In this document: positions 26,242-37,400 of the stretch, one piece after another
Numbering within the stretch: the first letter of the stretch is position 1
How the letters are laid out: the number at the start of each line of letters is the position of its first letter
From: an uncultured Clostridia bacterium
GTDB lineage: Bacteria; Bacillota; Clostridia; TANB77; CAG-508
Assembly: GCA_934120645.1 (NCBI GenBank)
Contig: CAKOUO010000007.1
Span: 9,570-73,569 of the forward strand
Length of the DNA: 64,000 nucleotides
Reading direction: 5' to 3'
Made by a program: the position numbers and the translations under genes
The notes under the pieces: model-generated
The model's database searches: none
The model's input: only the letters and a program-made list of their open reading frames with translations
Told to the model about the DNA's origin: nothing

Positions 26242-27783
26242 GTGAAAGAAAAGAAAGTGTCTAAAAAAGACAAAAAAATAAAAGAGAAAAAGATAAAAAC
26301 AGAGAAACCCAATAAATTTATACAGACAATAAAAAAGAAATGGCTAATAGATGGAACAAAAACATTTATACTAGTTGCTATAATATTAGCACTATTTATA
26401 TTAATTACAGTATTAATGCAAAAATGGAATTTAACTCCAATTGATTTAACAGAAGATAAATTATATACATTAACAGATGAAAGCAAAGAACAAATTAAAA
26501 ATATTAATATAGGTGAAAATAAAGTTAATATATATTTTGTTGGATATGAAGATGATGATTCAACTTTAGATTTAGCAAAACAATATTCAAAAGTAAATGA
26601 TAAAATATCTGTTGAAGCAGTAAACGCAACAGATAGACCTGATTTAGTTGAAAAATATGGAATAGAAAGTGGAAGTAACGGAATTATAGTAGAAAACAGA
26701 AGTAAATATAAAGTTTTATCTTCAAGTGATTTATATACATATACATCAAGCAATGAAACTGTAAATGTCGCAGAAGAAAAACTAACAGCTGCTATAAAAT
26801 CTGTAACAACTACAGAAGTACCAAAAATATACTTTTTAAGTGGATATAGCCAATTTTCATTAACTAGTGGAATGCAATATTTAAATATGTACTTACAAAA
26901 TGAAGTAAATGAAGTAGAAAGTTTAGATATATTATCAAAAGGTAAAGTTCCAGATGATTGTAAAGTATTAGTAATAACAACACCAAATAAAGATTTTGAT
27001 GAAATTGCTACAAATGCAATTATTGATTATATAAATAATGGTGGAAATATATTATGGTTAAATTCAGCTAAAGCATATAATGTTGATTATCCAAATATAA
27101 ATAAGATATTAGCAACATATGGTGTAAATCCATTTGAAGTAGGAGCTATAAGAGAAACAAATACAAATAAAATGGTTTCAGAATCACCAGACTTAATTAT
27201 GCCAGATATACAATATAGTGATGTAACAAATAAAATATATAATTCTCAAGGAGTAATTTTTATAAATGCAACAAAAATAAATGTTGTAGATAGTGATACA
27301 TTAAGTAGTTTAAATGTAACAAAAACAGATTTAATTAAAACAAGTGAAGATTCATATTTTAGAACTAATTTTAATATAACAACTAATGCTGCACAAGATG
27401 GAGAAGAAAAAGGAGAATTTTTAATAGGTGCTCAATTTGATAAAATAATAAAATCTGCTAATGAAGAAACTGGAGAAAAAGAAGTAAAATCAAAACTAAT
27501 TATATATGGAGAAAATTATTTTGCATCAGATGCACAATTGACTCAATCATCACAAACACCAGTTATACAATATAGACACAACAAGGATTTAGTATTAAAT
27601 TCAATAGCTTATTTATCTAATAGAGAAGAAGATATAACAGTAAGAAAAAGCACAGGAAGTGTAACATATACAGCAACAGAACAAGAAAATAGAGTTATAT
27701 TAGCAATTATAACATTAGTTCCAATAGCAATAATAATAATAGGAATTGTAATTTGGCAAGTAAGAAGAAGAAAAAATAAATAA
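26242..27783 (+). CDS. GldG-like ABC transporter auxiliary protein
   Basis: 513 residues. A Lys-rich cytoplasmic N-terminus is followed by one transmembrane helix (about 38-60), a large extracytoplasmic region of the ABC_transp_aux type (DLTEDKLYTLTDESK; later LWLNSAKAYN) and a second helix near the C-terminus (VILAIITLVPIAIIIIGIVI). AGGAGGG (26229-26235) points to GTG 26242; the frame upstream (from 26176) overlaps the permease and lacks a ribosome site. With the two genes before it, it makes a three-part Gld-like exporter of unknown substrate. Confidence 0.87.
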   Translation: MKEKKVSKKDKKIKEKKIKTEKPNKFIQTIKKKWLIDGTKTFILVAIILALFILITVLMQKWNLTPIDLTEDKLYTLTDESKEQIKNINIGENKVNIYFVGYEDDDSTLDLAKQYSKVNDKISVEAVNATDRPDLVEKYGIESGSNGIIVENRSKYKVLSSSDLYTYTSSNETVNVAEEKLTAAIKSVTTTEVPKIYFLSGYSQFSLTSGMQYLNMYLQNEVNEVESLDILSKGKVPDDCKVLVITTPNKDFDEIATNAIIDYINNGGNILWLNSAKAYNVDYPNINKILATYGVNPFEVGAIRETNTNKMVSESPDLIMPDIQYSDVTNKIYNSQGVIFINATKINVVDSDTLSSLNVTKTDLIKTSEDSYFRTNFNITTNAAQDGEEKGEFLIGAQFDKIIKSANEETGEKEVKSKLIIYGENYFASDAQLTQSSQTPVIQYRHNKDLVLNSIAYLSNREEDITVRKSTGSVTYTATEQENRVILAIITLVPIAIIIIGIVIWQVRRRKNK

Positions 27784-27801
27784 ATTTATAAGAATAATGT
27801 A

Positions 27802-27835
27802 AAAAAAACCTCATAAACTATTATGAGGTTTTTTT
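27802..27835 (+). terminator. terminator hairpin whose arm carries the ykvI ribosome site
   Basis: ACCTCATAA / TTATGAGGT extended by A and T runs. The T-run ends directly at the next ATG (27836). GAGG at 27825-27828 is the only ribosome site available, so the hairpin could also limit ykvI translation. Confidence 0.8.
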
Positions 27836-28898
27836 ATGAAAAATATTTTAAAAATAGTATTTGTAATAACAGGAGCAATAGTAGGAGCGGGATTTGCTTC
27901 TGGACAAGAGGTGTATTTATTTTTCTTTTCACATGGAATAAAAGGAATAATTGGTATTGTATTATCTAGTTTTATAATAGGAGTTGTTATAAGTAAAACA
28001 TTAAAAATTATAAATAATAATAATATAAATACATATAATGAATTTTTAGATTATCTAATAAAAAATAAAAAAATAAAATTATTAATAAATTCTATTATAA
28101 ATATATTTATTTTAGTAACATTTTATATAATGATAGCCGGATTTGGGGCATATTTACAACAAGAATATAAAATAGATATTACACTAGGAAGTGCTATTTT
28201 AAGTTTATTATGTTTTATTATTTTAAAATCAAATGTAAAAGGATTTGTAAAATCAAATGAAATATTAATACCAATATTATTAATTGTAATAACAGTTATA
28301 CGGAATATTAAATATAAAAAATATAAATTTAGATAATATAAAAGATTATCTTCCAAGAACTGATAAAAATAAATGGATTATTGATAGTATTTTATATGCA
28401 AGTTACAATAGCATATTATTAATACCGGTATTAATACCTGTAAAAAAATATATTACAAAAAAAGAAAATATAAAATATATATCAATTATAACAACATTAT
28501 TAATGATAGCATTACTTATTATTGTATTTTTGTTTTTAACAAATATAGATGTAGATATTAGACAACTTGAAATGCCGTCTATTTATGCTATACAGAAAAT
28601 TTCTATTTATATGAAAAAAATTTATGGAATTATTATTATAATATCAATATTTACAACGGCAATATCAGTAGGAATAAGCTTTTTAAAAAATACTACAAGA
28701 GATAAAAAAAGTTATTCAAAAATTTTAATAACAATGTGTGTAACATCCATTATTTTTTCAAAAATAGGATTTTCAAAATTAGTAAATTTATTATATCCGA
28801 TTTTAGGAATATTAGGACTAATTCAAATTTTGCAAATATTAACAAAAAATATTGCAAAAAAGGATAAAAACTGGTATAACATAAATAACAAAAGATAG
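27836..28898 (+). CDS. YkvI-family membrane protein, predicted +1 recoding at CGG codon 156
   Basis: The N-terminus GAIVGAGFASGQEVYLFFFS is the YkvI signature. The conventional frame stops at 28336 after codon 156 (CGG). Skipping C28301 continues as GILNIKNINLDNIKDYLP through further transmembrane helices to 28898. The joined product has 353 residues and about ten helices, the expected length. YkvI is an APC-superfamily-like integral membrane protein of unknown substrate. Without recoding the protein is cut roughly in half. DUF5711 follows after 11 bases. Confidence 0.85.
28301..28303 (+). other. in-frame CGG codon, candidate +1 recoding site (YkvI)
   Basis: The reading is GTT-ATA-CGG-AAT. 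Skipping C28301 gives GGA-ATA-TTA-AAT and keeps the frame open for 198 more codons of membrane-protein sequence. Confidence 0.75.
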
Positions 28899-28909
28899 GG
28901 AGAAAAAAT

Positions 28910-30091
28910 ATGAAAAATTTTTGGACGGAACCAAAAGAAAAGAAAATAAATAAAAAAAAATTAATAATTGCAATAAGCATTATTATAATATTAATTTTTT
29001 TAATTATAACAAGTATCATATATGCTAATAATAAAACTGCAAGAAATTGGATAGATAAAAATATATTTAGGAAAGAGATAAATCAAGATAATTTACAAGT
29101 AATAGAACTAAACGAAGGAGAAAATCCAGATATATATGCATTTAATAAATATATAGGAGTATTAAGTAAAAATACATTTAATATTTATAATAATTCTGGA
29201 AAAAAAGAGCAAAGTTTAACTCTAGAAATTACAAAACCAATATTTAATTCAAATAATAGACATTTAGTTATTGCAGAAGAAAAAGGACAAAAAATTTACT
29301 TAATAACAGATAAAAATATTGTCTGGGAGAAAAAAATAGAAGGAAATATATCACAAGTATGTGTAAATAAAAATGGATATGTTGCAGTAACAATAGTTGA
29401 TACAAGTTATAAAACTGTTGTAGCAATGTATGATAATGAAGGAAATAAATTATTTAACACTTATTTATCATCAACAAGAGTAGGAGCAATAACAATATCA
29501 AATGATAATAAGTATTTGGCTTTAGCAGAATTAGACACATCAGGAACTGTAATAAAATCAAATATAAAAATAATATCAATAGATGAAGCAAAAAATAATC
29601 CAGATAATTCTATTAAAAAGATATATAACGGAGAAAATAATGATTTAATAACAGACATTCAATATCAGGAAAAAGATAAATTAGTATGTATGTATACAAA
29701 TAAAATAACTGTTATAAAGCCAGATGATAGTGTAGAAACTTTAACAGAAAACGAAAACAAAAAAATATCATTTACATCAATAAAATTAGCAGACACAGTT
29801 GTTACTATTGAAGAAAAAAATTCAGGACTATTTACAGCAGACTCTATTTTAAATATAATAAATACAGAAAACAAAAATACATCTGTATATACTACAGAAT
29901 CAGTAACAAAAGAAATATGCACAACTAACAATATAATTGCATTAAATTTAGGAGCAGAAGTTGAATTTATAAATACAAATGGATGGTTAGTAAAGAGATA
30001 TCTAGCAGAACAAGAAATTACAAAAATTGTTTTATCAAATTCAATAGCAGGCATTATATATAGAGATAGAATCGAAATAATTAATTTATAA
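28910..30091 (+). CDS. DUF5711 family protein
   Basis: 393 residues. A basic N-terminus and one transmembrane helix (about 21-43) precede an extracellular region of repeated short beta motifs (for example NKNGYVAVTIVDTSYKTVV, then ISNDNKYLALAELDTSG), consistent with a beta-propeller-like fold. The function is unknown. It is between ykvI and cvpA with short gaps, so one transcript is likely. Confidence 0.78.
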   Translation: MKNFWTEPKEKKINKKKLIIAISIIIILIFLIITSIIYANNKTARNWIDKNIFRKEINQDNLQVIELNEGENPDIYAFNKYIGVLSKNTFNIYNNSGKKEQSLTLEITKPIFNSNNRHLVIAEEKGQKIYLITDKNIVWEKKIEGNISQVCVNKNGYVAVTIVDTSYKTVVAMYDNEGNKLFNTYLSSTRVGAITISNDNKYLALAELDTSGTVIKSNIKIISIDEAKNNPDNSIKKIYNGENNDLITDIQYQEKDKLVCMYTNKITVIKPDDSVETLTENENKKISFTSIKLADTVVTIEEKNSGLFTADSILNIINTENKNTSVYTTESVTKEICTTNNIIALNLGAEVEFINTNGWLVKRYLAEQEITKIVLSNSIAGIIYRDRIEIINL

Positions 30092-30106
30092 AAGGGGAAA
30101 ATAAAA

Positions 30107-30727
30107 ATGGGAATTTTAATAGATATAATACTAATAATTATCATTTTAATATCAACATTTTTAGGATACAAGAAGGGATTAGTTAAATTAGGAGCAAAAT
30201 TATTTGCAGGAATATTAGCTATAATTATAACATTAATATTATTTAGGCCTGTATCAAATATGATAATTAAAAATACAGCATTGGATGAAAAACTAGAAAA
30301 TATTATAGTAAATAAAACAGAAGATGCCATTGATGAAAATTCAAAAGTTTCTGATAATAAATATATACAAGGGGCAGCAGATAATGCTACAAATCAAGTT
30401 AAAGAAGAAATATTACCAGAACAAGCAAAAAATATATCAATAAATATTATAAATATAATGTCAGCAATAATTTTATTTATTGTTGTAAAAATAATTTTAT
30501 CAATAATTATTTCTTTAGCAGATGCAGTTGCAAATTTACCAATATTAAAGCAATTTAATGAAGTTGGTGGAATTTTGTATGGATTAATAAGAGGAATATT
30601 AATAATATGCATACTAATATTATTAGCTGGAGTATTTAATAAAGTAAATCCAAATAATAATTTTGGTAAAGAAATAAGTAATACATATTTAACCAAAATA
30701 ATATATGAAAATATTGTGAAATTTTAA
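30107..30727 (+). CDS. cvpA: CvpA family membrane protein
   Basis: 206 residues with four predicted helices, beginning MGILIDIILIIIILISTFLG and containing the family motif GYKKGLVKLG. CvpA proteins are linked to envelope function and, in some bacteria, to peptidoglycan maintenance. AAGGGGAAAA lies before ATG 30107. It is the last gene before a terminator. Confidence 0.85.
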   Translation: MGILIDIILIIIILISTFLGYKKGLVKLGAKLFAGILAIIITLILFRPVSNMIIKNTALDEKLENIIVNKTEDAIDENSKVSDNKYIQGAADNATNQVKEEILPEQAKNISINIINIMSAIILFIVVKIILSIIISLADAVANLPILKQFNEVGGILYGLIRGILIICILILLAGVFNKVNPNNNFGKEISNTYLTKIIYENIVKF

Positions 30728-30730
30728 ATA

Positions 30731-30759
30731 AAAAAGCGCAAATTCATTGCGTTTTTTTT
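30731..30759 (+). terminator. terminator after cvpA
   Basis: CGCAA / TTGCG core extended by A and T runs with one G-T pair, followed by a long T-run. Confidence 0.82.
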
Positions 30760-30804
30760 ATTTTTTTGTTATACTAATACCATAAAATTTTGGGAGTGAT
30801 TATT

Positions 30805-32172
30805 TTGAAAGAAGAACATAAAGATAAAAAAAATTACGCAAAAAATAGAAGGAAAACTAAAGAAAATAAAAAAATGAAAAAAGGAAAAAAGATAGTATTA
30901 ATAGTACTTCTAATACTTATTTTAATAGGTGGAGGAGTATTCGCATACAGAACATATAAAAATGGCGGAGGCCTAAGTGGAATGTTAGCAACTATGGTAG
31001 GACATGATGAAAATACAAAGAAAAATTTAAAAGAAATAAAAGTATTGATATTAGGTATAAGTACAGATTTGGATTCACAGTTAACAGATACAATAATGGT
31101 TGCATCATATGATCCAAATACACAAAAAGCAAATTTACTTTCAATACCAAGAGATACATATACAGGAAAAAATACAGCTAAAGCAACAGCAGGATTAAAG
31201 ATAAATGCATTATATAATATAAATAAAACACCAGAAAAAACATTAGAAGCGGTAAATGAATTAACAGGATTAGATATAAAATATTATGCAGTAATAAAAA
31301 CAGAAGCATTAATAGAATTAGTTGATGCAATTGGTGGAGTGGAATTTGATGTTCCTATAGATATGAAATATGACGATCCAACACAAGATTTACACATAGA
31401 TTTAAAATCTGGAGTACAAAAATTAGATGGAAATAAAGCTGAACAACTTTTAAGATGGAGACATAGTAATTCAAAAAATGGAATAATGACAACATATTCT
31501 TCAGAATATGGAAATGATGATTTTGGTAGAATGAGAACACAAAGAGATTTTATTGCAGCAACACTAAAACAAACTTTAAAGCCTGGAAATATATTTAAAA
31601 TAGGAGAATTATTAGAAATAGCAAATAAAAATATAGACACAAATTTAGAAGTAGGATTTTTAAAAGATTATATTCCTTATGCAGTAGAATTTAATACTGA
31701 TGACTTAAAAACTGCAGTTCTTCCAGGAACAACACCAGATATGAAAGATACTAATAATATAAGTATTTTTGTAGTAAATAAAAAAGAATCTGATGAGTTA
31801 ATAAAATCAATGTTTTATGTAGAAGAAAATACAGACGAAGAGCAAAATAATACAAATAATGTAGTGGATAATACAACAAGTACAAACAATACAACAAATA
31901 AAGAAATTAAGATTGAATTATTAAATGGAAGCGGAGATAAAACAAAATTGGAAAAGGCAGAAGAAATATTAAAAAACGCAGGATTTAATGTTACAAAAAA
32001 AGGACCAACTTCTACAATTTCAAAAACAATTATAACAAATAAAAAAGATGCAACAGATGAACAATTAAAACAATTAAAACAAACTATTGGAGTAGGAAGT
32101 ATATCTACTAGCAAGTCAAGTACAAGTTTAGTAGATGTAACAATAGTAATTGGTAAAGATTTTGAAGAATAA
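30805..32172 (+). CDS. LytR-CpsA-Psr (LCP) family protein with LytR_C domain
   Basis: 455 residues. GGGAGTG (30791-30797) fits TTG 30805; a frame start at 30790 overlaps that site. A Lys-rich cytoplasmic tail and one transmembrane helix (about 27-49) precede the LCP domain (ILGISTDLDSQLTDTIM; LLSIPRDTYTG; RMRTQRDFI). A Thr/Asn-rich linker then leads to a LytR_C domain (KIELLNGSGDKTKLEKAEEI). LCP proteins attach glycopolymers such as wall teichoic acid to peptidoglycan. It is convergent with the S11 carboxypeptidase gene. Confidence 0.92.
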   Translation: MKEEHKDKKNYAKNRRKTKENKKMKKGKKIVLIVLLILILIGGGVFAYRTYKNGGGLSGMLATMVGHDENTKKNLKEIKVLILGISTDLDSQLTDTIMVASYDPNTQKANLLSIPRDTYTGKNTAKATAGLKINALYNINKTPEKTLEAVNELTGLDIKYYAVIKTEALIELVDAIGGVEFDVPIDMKYDDPTQDLHIDLKSGVQKLDGNKAEQLLRWRHSNSKNGIMTTYSSEYGNDDFGRMRTQRDFIAATLKQTLKPGNIFKIGELLEIANKNIDTNLEVGFLKDYIPYAVEFNTDDLKTAVLPGTTPDMKDTNNISIFVVNKKESDELIKSMFYVEENTDEEQNNTNNVVDNTTSTNNTTNKEIKIELLNGSGDKTKLEKAEEILKNAGFNVTKKGPTSTISKTIITNKKDATDEQLKQLKQTIGVGSISTSKSSTSLVDVTIVIGKDFEE

Positions 32173-32180
32173 TTAAAAAT

Positions 32181-32200
32181 GGGCAGATATATATCTGCCC
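32181..32200. terminator. bidirectional terminator
   Basis: Perfect 20-bp palindrome GGGCAGATATATATCTGCCC between convergent genes, with T-rich sequence to the right. Confidence 0.85.
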
Positions 32201-32206
32201 TAAATT

Positions 32207-33490
32207 TTAATATTTAAATAAGTATTTACTTTTTTTCTTTCTTTTATATTTTTTTCGTTTATTTTTATCATTAAATAAAAATTTAAATAAAACATATAAA
32301 ATCAAACAAATCAATAAAATATGAATAAGTAATATTAAAAAACTAGATTTTTCTACATTATGAGAAGCTATTAAATCTGAAGTATAAGTTATGCCATCAA
32401 TTTGATAAGAAATTTTACCAACTTTTTGTCCCTGTGCAATAGGAGCAAGTAAATTTTCATTAACTGTAATTTCAGGAGAAAACTCTGTATCTAAATCAGA
32501 TTGATTAATTAAAGCTGTAATATCATCAGAAACTAGTAAGTCTAAATTTTTAGTTTCTTTTGTAGCATTACTAATTTCAACTTGTGTCGCAATGGCATTT
32601 TTATCCCTTATTTTTTTAGTCGTATAATTTTCATAACCATAATTAAATAATTTTTTTGTTTCTATAAATTTTCCGCTAAGATTGTATGGATATATACCAA
32701 CAGATAGAACTACTGAAATTAATTCCAAACCATCTTTATTTGCAACAGATACTAAACAATTTTTAGCTTCTGTAGTATAACCAGTTTTAGCAGCAATAGC
32801 ATATTTATAGTAATAATTACTAGAAACATCTCTATTATCAACAGTAAATAAATCATAGCTTGTTGATGTTAAAATTCTTTCATTATATTTATTTGTAGAA
32901 GGAATTATACAAGATTTTAGACCAGCTAATGTTCTAAAAGTAGAATTTTTCATACAGTATTTCATTATCATTGCTAAATCATAAGCTGTTGTATAATGGT
33001 CTTTATCATGCTTTCCGCTAGGATTCTTAAAATGTGTATTTTTAAGACCTAGTTCTTCAACTTTATTGTTCATTAAGTTTGCAAAGTTATCAATAGATCC
33101 TGAAACATGATAGGCTAAAACATTTGCAGCATCATTTGCAGAGTAAACTAGCATAACTTGTAATAATTGATAGACTGTAAGTTGCTCACCAGATTGTAAA
33201 GCTGCTATAGCATATCCAGATGGAATAGAAGCAATAGCTTCATATGGTACTGTAACAGTATCATCCAAGTTACAATTTTCTATTGTTAAAATAGCAGTCA
33301 TAATTTTTGTTGTACTTGCTGGATACATTCTTTCATTTTCATTTTTTGAATATAAAATTTTTTCTGTTGAGCTATCAATTAAAATAGCTGCACCAGCAGA
33401 AATATCTAAATCTTCTGTTGCATAACAACAAGAAGAATACATTATTGAAAATAGTATAATTAATATTATAAAAAACTTTTTAACTCTCAT
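32207..33490 (-). CDS. D-alanyl-D-alanine carboxypeptidase (S11, DacF-type)
   Basis: 427 residues. Signal peptide (about 1-24). Penicillin-binding motifs are S59-T-T-K62, S117-A-N119 and K235-T-G237. The C-terminal domain is followed by one transmembrane helix and a basic tail (KRKKKSKYLFKY), so it is a membrane-anchored low-molecular-weight PBP. It trims the terminal D-Ala of peptidoglycan stem peptides. Divergent from comEA. Confidence 0.94.
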   Translation of the reverse strand: MRVKKFFIILIILFSIMYSSCCYATEDLDISAGAAILIDSSTEKILYSKNENERMYPASTTKIMTAILTIENCNLDDTVTVPYEAIASIPSGYAIAALQSGEQLTVYQLLQVMLVYSANDAANVLAYHVSGSIDNFANLMNNKVEELGLKNTHFKNPSGKHDKDHYTTAYDLAMIMKYCMKNSTFRTLAGLKSCIIPSTNKYNERILTSTSYDLFTVDNRDVSSNYYYKYAIAAKTGYTTEAKNCLVSVANKDGLELISVVLSVGIYPYNLSGKFIETKKLFNYGYENYTTKKIRDKNAIATQVEISNATKETKNLDLLVSDDITALINQSDLDTEFSPEITVNENLLAPIAQGQKVGKISYQIDGITYTSDLIASHNVEKSSFLILLIHILLICLILYVLFKFLFNDKNKRKKYKRKKKSKYLFKY

Positions 33491-33583
33491 TTTAAATCTC
33501 CATATAATTTATATAGAATAATATATATTATTTTTAAATAAATTTCAATGTTTTTTTAAAATAAAAAGAAAAGGAGGAAAATT

Positions 33584-34207
33584 ATGAAAATAATAAATAA
33601 AAAAGTAAAAATTATCATTATAATTTTTATCATAATAATATCAATATTTATATGTATAAATAAACAAAATATAGAACTAAATAGTAATGAAATAATAGAA
33701 TATGAAGATAAAGTAGAAAATATAACATTAGATACTGATATAGAAAGTAACATAACTATATATATAACAGGTGCTGTAGTTAATGAAGGTGTTTATAAAA
33801 TAAATAAAGATAGCAGAATTGAAGATGCAATTAAAGAAGCTGGGGGATTAAAAGAAAATGCAAATATAAAAGAGATAAATTTAGCATATATGCTAGAAGA
33901 TGGAATGAAGATATACATACCACAGCAAAATGAAAATATACTAGAGGATAAAACAGAAGGATATATAAATAAGGAAGTGACAACAAATGAAAATAATACG
34001 AAAAATTTTGAGAATAAAATTATAAATATAAATACAGCAACACAAACGGAATTAGAAAATTTACCGGGAATAGGTCCTTCAACAGCGTTAAAAATAATAA
34101 ATTATAGAAAAGAGAAGGGAAAATTTAAAAAAATAGAAGATATTAAAAATGTTTCTGGAATTGGAGAAAGCAAGTTTTCTAAAATAGAAAAATTAATAAA
34201 AGTATAA
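33584..34207 (+). CDS. comEA: ComEA-type helix-hairpin-helix DNA-binding protein
   Basis: 207 residues. One N-terminal transmembrane helix (about 6-24), an SLBB domain (about 55-105, ITIYITGAVVNEGVY), and two C-terminal helix-hairpin-helix motifs (ELENLPGIGPSTALKIINYR and IKNVSGIGESKFSKI). ComEA binds incoming DNA outside the membrane during transformation. No other competence gene lies in the window. AGGAGG precedes ATG 33584. Confidence 0.93.
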   Translation: MKIINKKVKIIIIIFIIIISIFICINKQNIELNSNEIIEYEDKVENITLDTDIESNITIYITGAVVNEGVYKINKDSRIEDAIKEAGGLKENANIKEINLAYMLEDGMKIYIPQQNENILEDKTEGYINKEVTTNENNTKNFENKIININTATQTELENLPGIGPSTALKIINYRKEKGKFKKIEDIKNVSGIGESKFSKIEKLIKV

Positions 34208-34477
34208 AAACAGCTGTTATTATCAATATTTTTATAAAAGTAAACATAAAAAATAAAATGAAAATTATAATAAAAGTGGAATAAAAAGGCAAAAGTAAAC
34301 TGTGTAACAAAAATGTAACAGAAATAAAATATTTAAAGCATAAAAATCACAAAATTGTACTTCCGCAAGAGGATAAGAGAGAATTGATTGTAAACTAAAA
34401 AAAAGGCTGTTGCATAAAAAAAATATAAATGCTACATTAAACATAACTAATAAAACGTATTTAAGGGGGATATTAAA
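34208..34477. other. 270-bp upstream region of repeat-protein gene
   Basis: AT-rich leader of the giant surface protein. AAGGGGG lies just before ATG 34478. I see no clear riboswitch or open frame. Confidence 0.5.
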
Positions 34478-37400
34478 ATGAAAATCCAAAGTAGTAACAT
34501 TAAATTAAAAACATTATGCATTATACTAATTTGCTCAATGTTAGTACAATTTATAGTACCATTAGCAAGTTTAGCAGATAATAGCGGAAGTTTAGAAGTT
34601 AAGTTAACATCAACTGCTACTGAAATAAAAGCAGGTGATGAAGTAAACATTAATATTTATATAACAGGTGGAGGAATATCATATTTTGATGGATATTTGA
34701 ATTATGATACAAATGTATTTGAAGCTATTACAAGCCAAAAAAGTATATATGTAAATTCAAAACTTACAGACCCAGATGGAGATTATGGAATTTGGCAAAA
34801 AACTTTTGATGCAGCAGCTGGAAATAAAGTATCTATTTCAAATGCAGCAGGAGATGTATACGAGATTCCAGATGATGGTTTTATAGGAACAATAAAACTT
34901 GTAGCTAAAGCAAATACTGATAGTACAACAATAAATCTTAAACCTGTTGATTTAGTTGATGATAATGGAGATGACGTTATAATTGATGAGGTTTCTGTAG
35001 AAGTACCAACTCCTGAAGTGCAAACAAAATATACAATTACATATAATCCAAATACAACAGATTCTGTATCTAATATGCCAACAAGTAGTACTATAAAAAT
35101 TGGTGGAACAGATTGTCTAATAGCTGATGCACCAAGTAGAGAAGGATATACATTTGAAGGATGGAATACAGAAGCTGATGGAAATGGAACTCCATATACA
35201 GCAGGATCAGTTTATTCAACAGATGAAAATTTAAATTTATATGCACAATGGAAAATAATAACAACAACATTATCAGTAAATCCTAATGGAGGAACATGGG
35301 AAGGTAAAGATGTTACTCAAACATTTACAAAAGGATATGGTGAAAAATTGTCAATAAATCCCCCAACAAAAGCACCAAGTGGATATACAATTAGATATAA
35401 TTCTAATGGAGGAGAAACATCTAAATTAACTGATATTCAAACAGTAACATTTGAAAAATGGTTAAAATCAGACCAAACAGATTTTACAGGAACAGAATAT
35501 ATATTTGGAACAAATAATGAAACATTAACAGCACAATATAAAGCAAACAGCATAACATTACCAACAGCAACAAGAAAAGGTGCAACATTTAAAGGATGGT
35601 ATACACAAGCTGAAGGTGGAGACAAAATAGGAGAAGCAGAAACAGAATATACACCAAATGATAATATAACTTTAGTAGCACAATGGGATTTCATAGATTA
35701 CACATTAACAATAGATCCAAATGGAGGATCTTGGAATGGTAGTGAAGAAACTCAAACAGAAGATGGAATATACCAAAGTACTAAAGAAATTTCAAATCCA
35801 GTAGCACCAAAAGGATATAAAGTAACATTAGATAATAATGATGGAATATCACAAACACAAGAAATAATACAAACAAAAACATTTGATAAATGGCAATTAA
35901 CAGGAGAAGGTTCAATATCAGGAACAACATATACATATGGAACAGGGGCTGCAACAATAACAGCACAATACACAGATAATGATGTTGAATTACCAACACC
36001 AACAAGAGTAGGATATACATTTGATGGATGGTATACAGATCCAACAAATGGAACAAAAGTAGAAACACCATATATGCCAGCTTCAGAAATAACATTATAT
36101 GCACATTGGACAGCAAAAACATATACAATAACATTCAATCCAGGAGAAGATGCAACAGTAGATAAAACAACAAAAGAAGTAACATATGGAGAAGAATATG
36201 GAGATTTACCAACACCAACAAAAGAAGGATATGACTTTGATGGTTGGTATAATGGAGCAACAAAAATAGAAGAAACAGCAAAAGTTGATATCACAGATAA
36301 TACTGAGTTAACAGCAAAATGGGTAGGATCAAAATATACAATAACATTTAATCCAGGAGAAGGTGCAACAGTAGATCAACCAACAAAAGAAGTAACATAT
36401 GGAGAAGAATATGGAGATTTACCAACACCAACAAAAGAAGGATATACTTTTGACGCATGGTATGATAAAAATGATAATAAAATAGAAGAAACAAAAGTTG
36501 TAGATATAACAGAAAATTCAGAATTTACAGCAAAATGGAAGGCAATTCAAACAACATTAACAGTAAATCCAAACGGAGGAGAATGGGAAGGAAGCACAGA
36601 ATCACAAGATTTTACACAAGAATATTCAACAACAAAAACAATAACAGCACCAACAACAACACCAGATGGATATGTAGTAACATTTGATGTAAGAGGTGGG
36701 GAATTAGAAAATTCAACAATAACACAAACAACAGCATTTGAAAAATGGACAAAATCAGATGGAACAGAATTTACAAATGGAGAATATACATTTGGATTAA
36801 CAGATGAAACATTAACAGCACAATATACAGGACAAAATATAACATTACCAACACCAACAAAAATAGGAGCAACATTCTTAGGATGGTATACAGAAGCAAT
36901 AGATGGAACAAAAGTAGGAGAAGCAGAAGCAGATTATTTACCAACAGAAGCAATAACATTATATGCACATTGGGATGAAATAAAATATGAATTAACAGTA
37001 AATCCAAATGGAGGAACATGGCAAAATAATACAACATCACAAACAGTAGAAGGAGCATATAATGTTACTACAGAAATAGAAAATCCAGTAGCACCAAAAG
37101 GATATAAAGTAACATTAGATAATAATGATGGAACATCACAAACACAAGAAATAATACAAACAAAAACATTTGACAAATGGGAATTAACAGGAGAAGGTTC
37201 AATATCAGGAACAACATATACATATGGAGCTGGAAATGCAACAATAACAGCACAATATACAGATGATAATGTTGAATTACCAACACAAACAAGAGAGGGT
37301 TATACATTTGATGGTTGGTATACAGATCCAACAAATGGAACAAAAGTAGAAACACCATATATGCCAGCTTCAGAAATAACACTATATGCACATTGGACAG

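Noticed and set aside
24599..28303. Explaining the +1 shifts as random sequencing errors
   Set aside because: Random indels would not all fall on a C directly before GG. A systematic base-calling artefact remains possible and is listed as a test.
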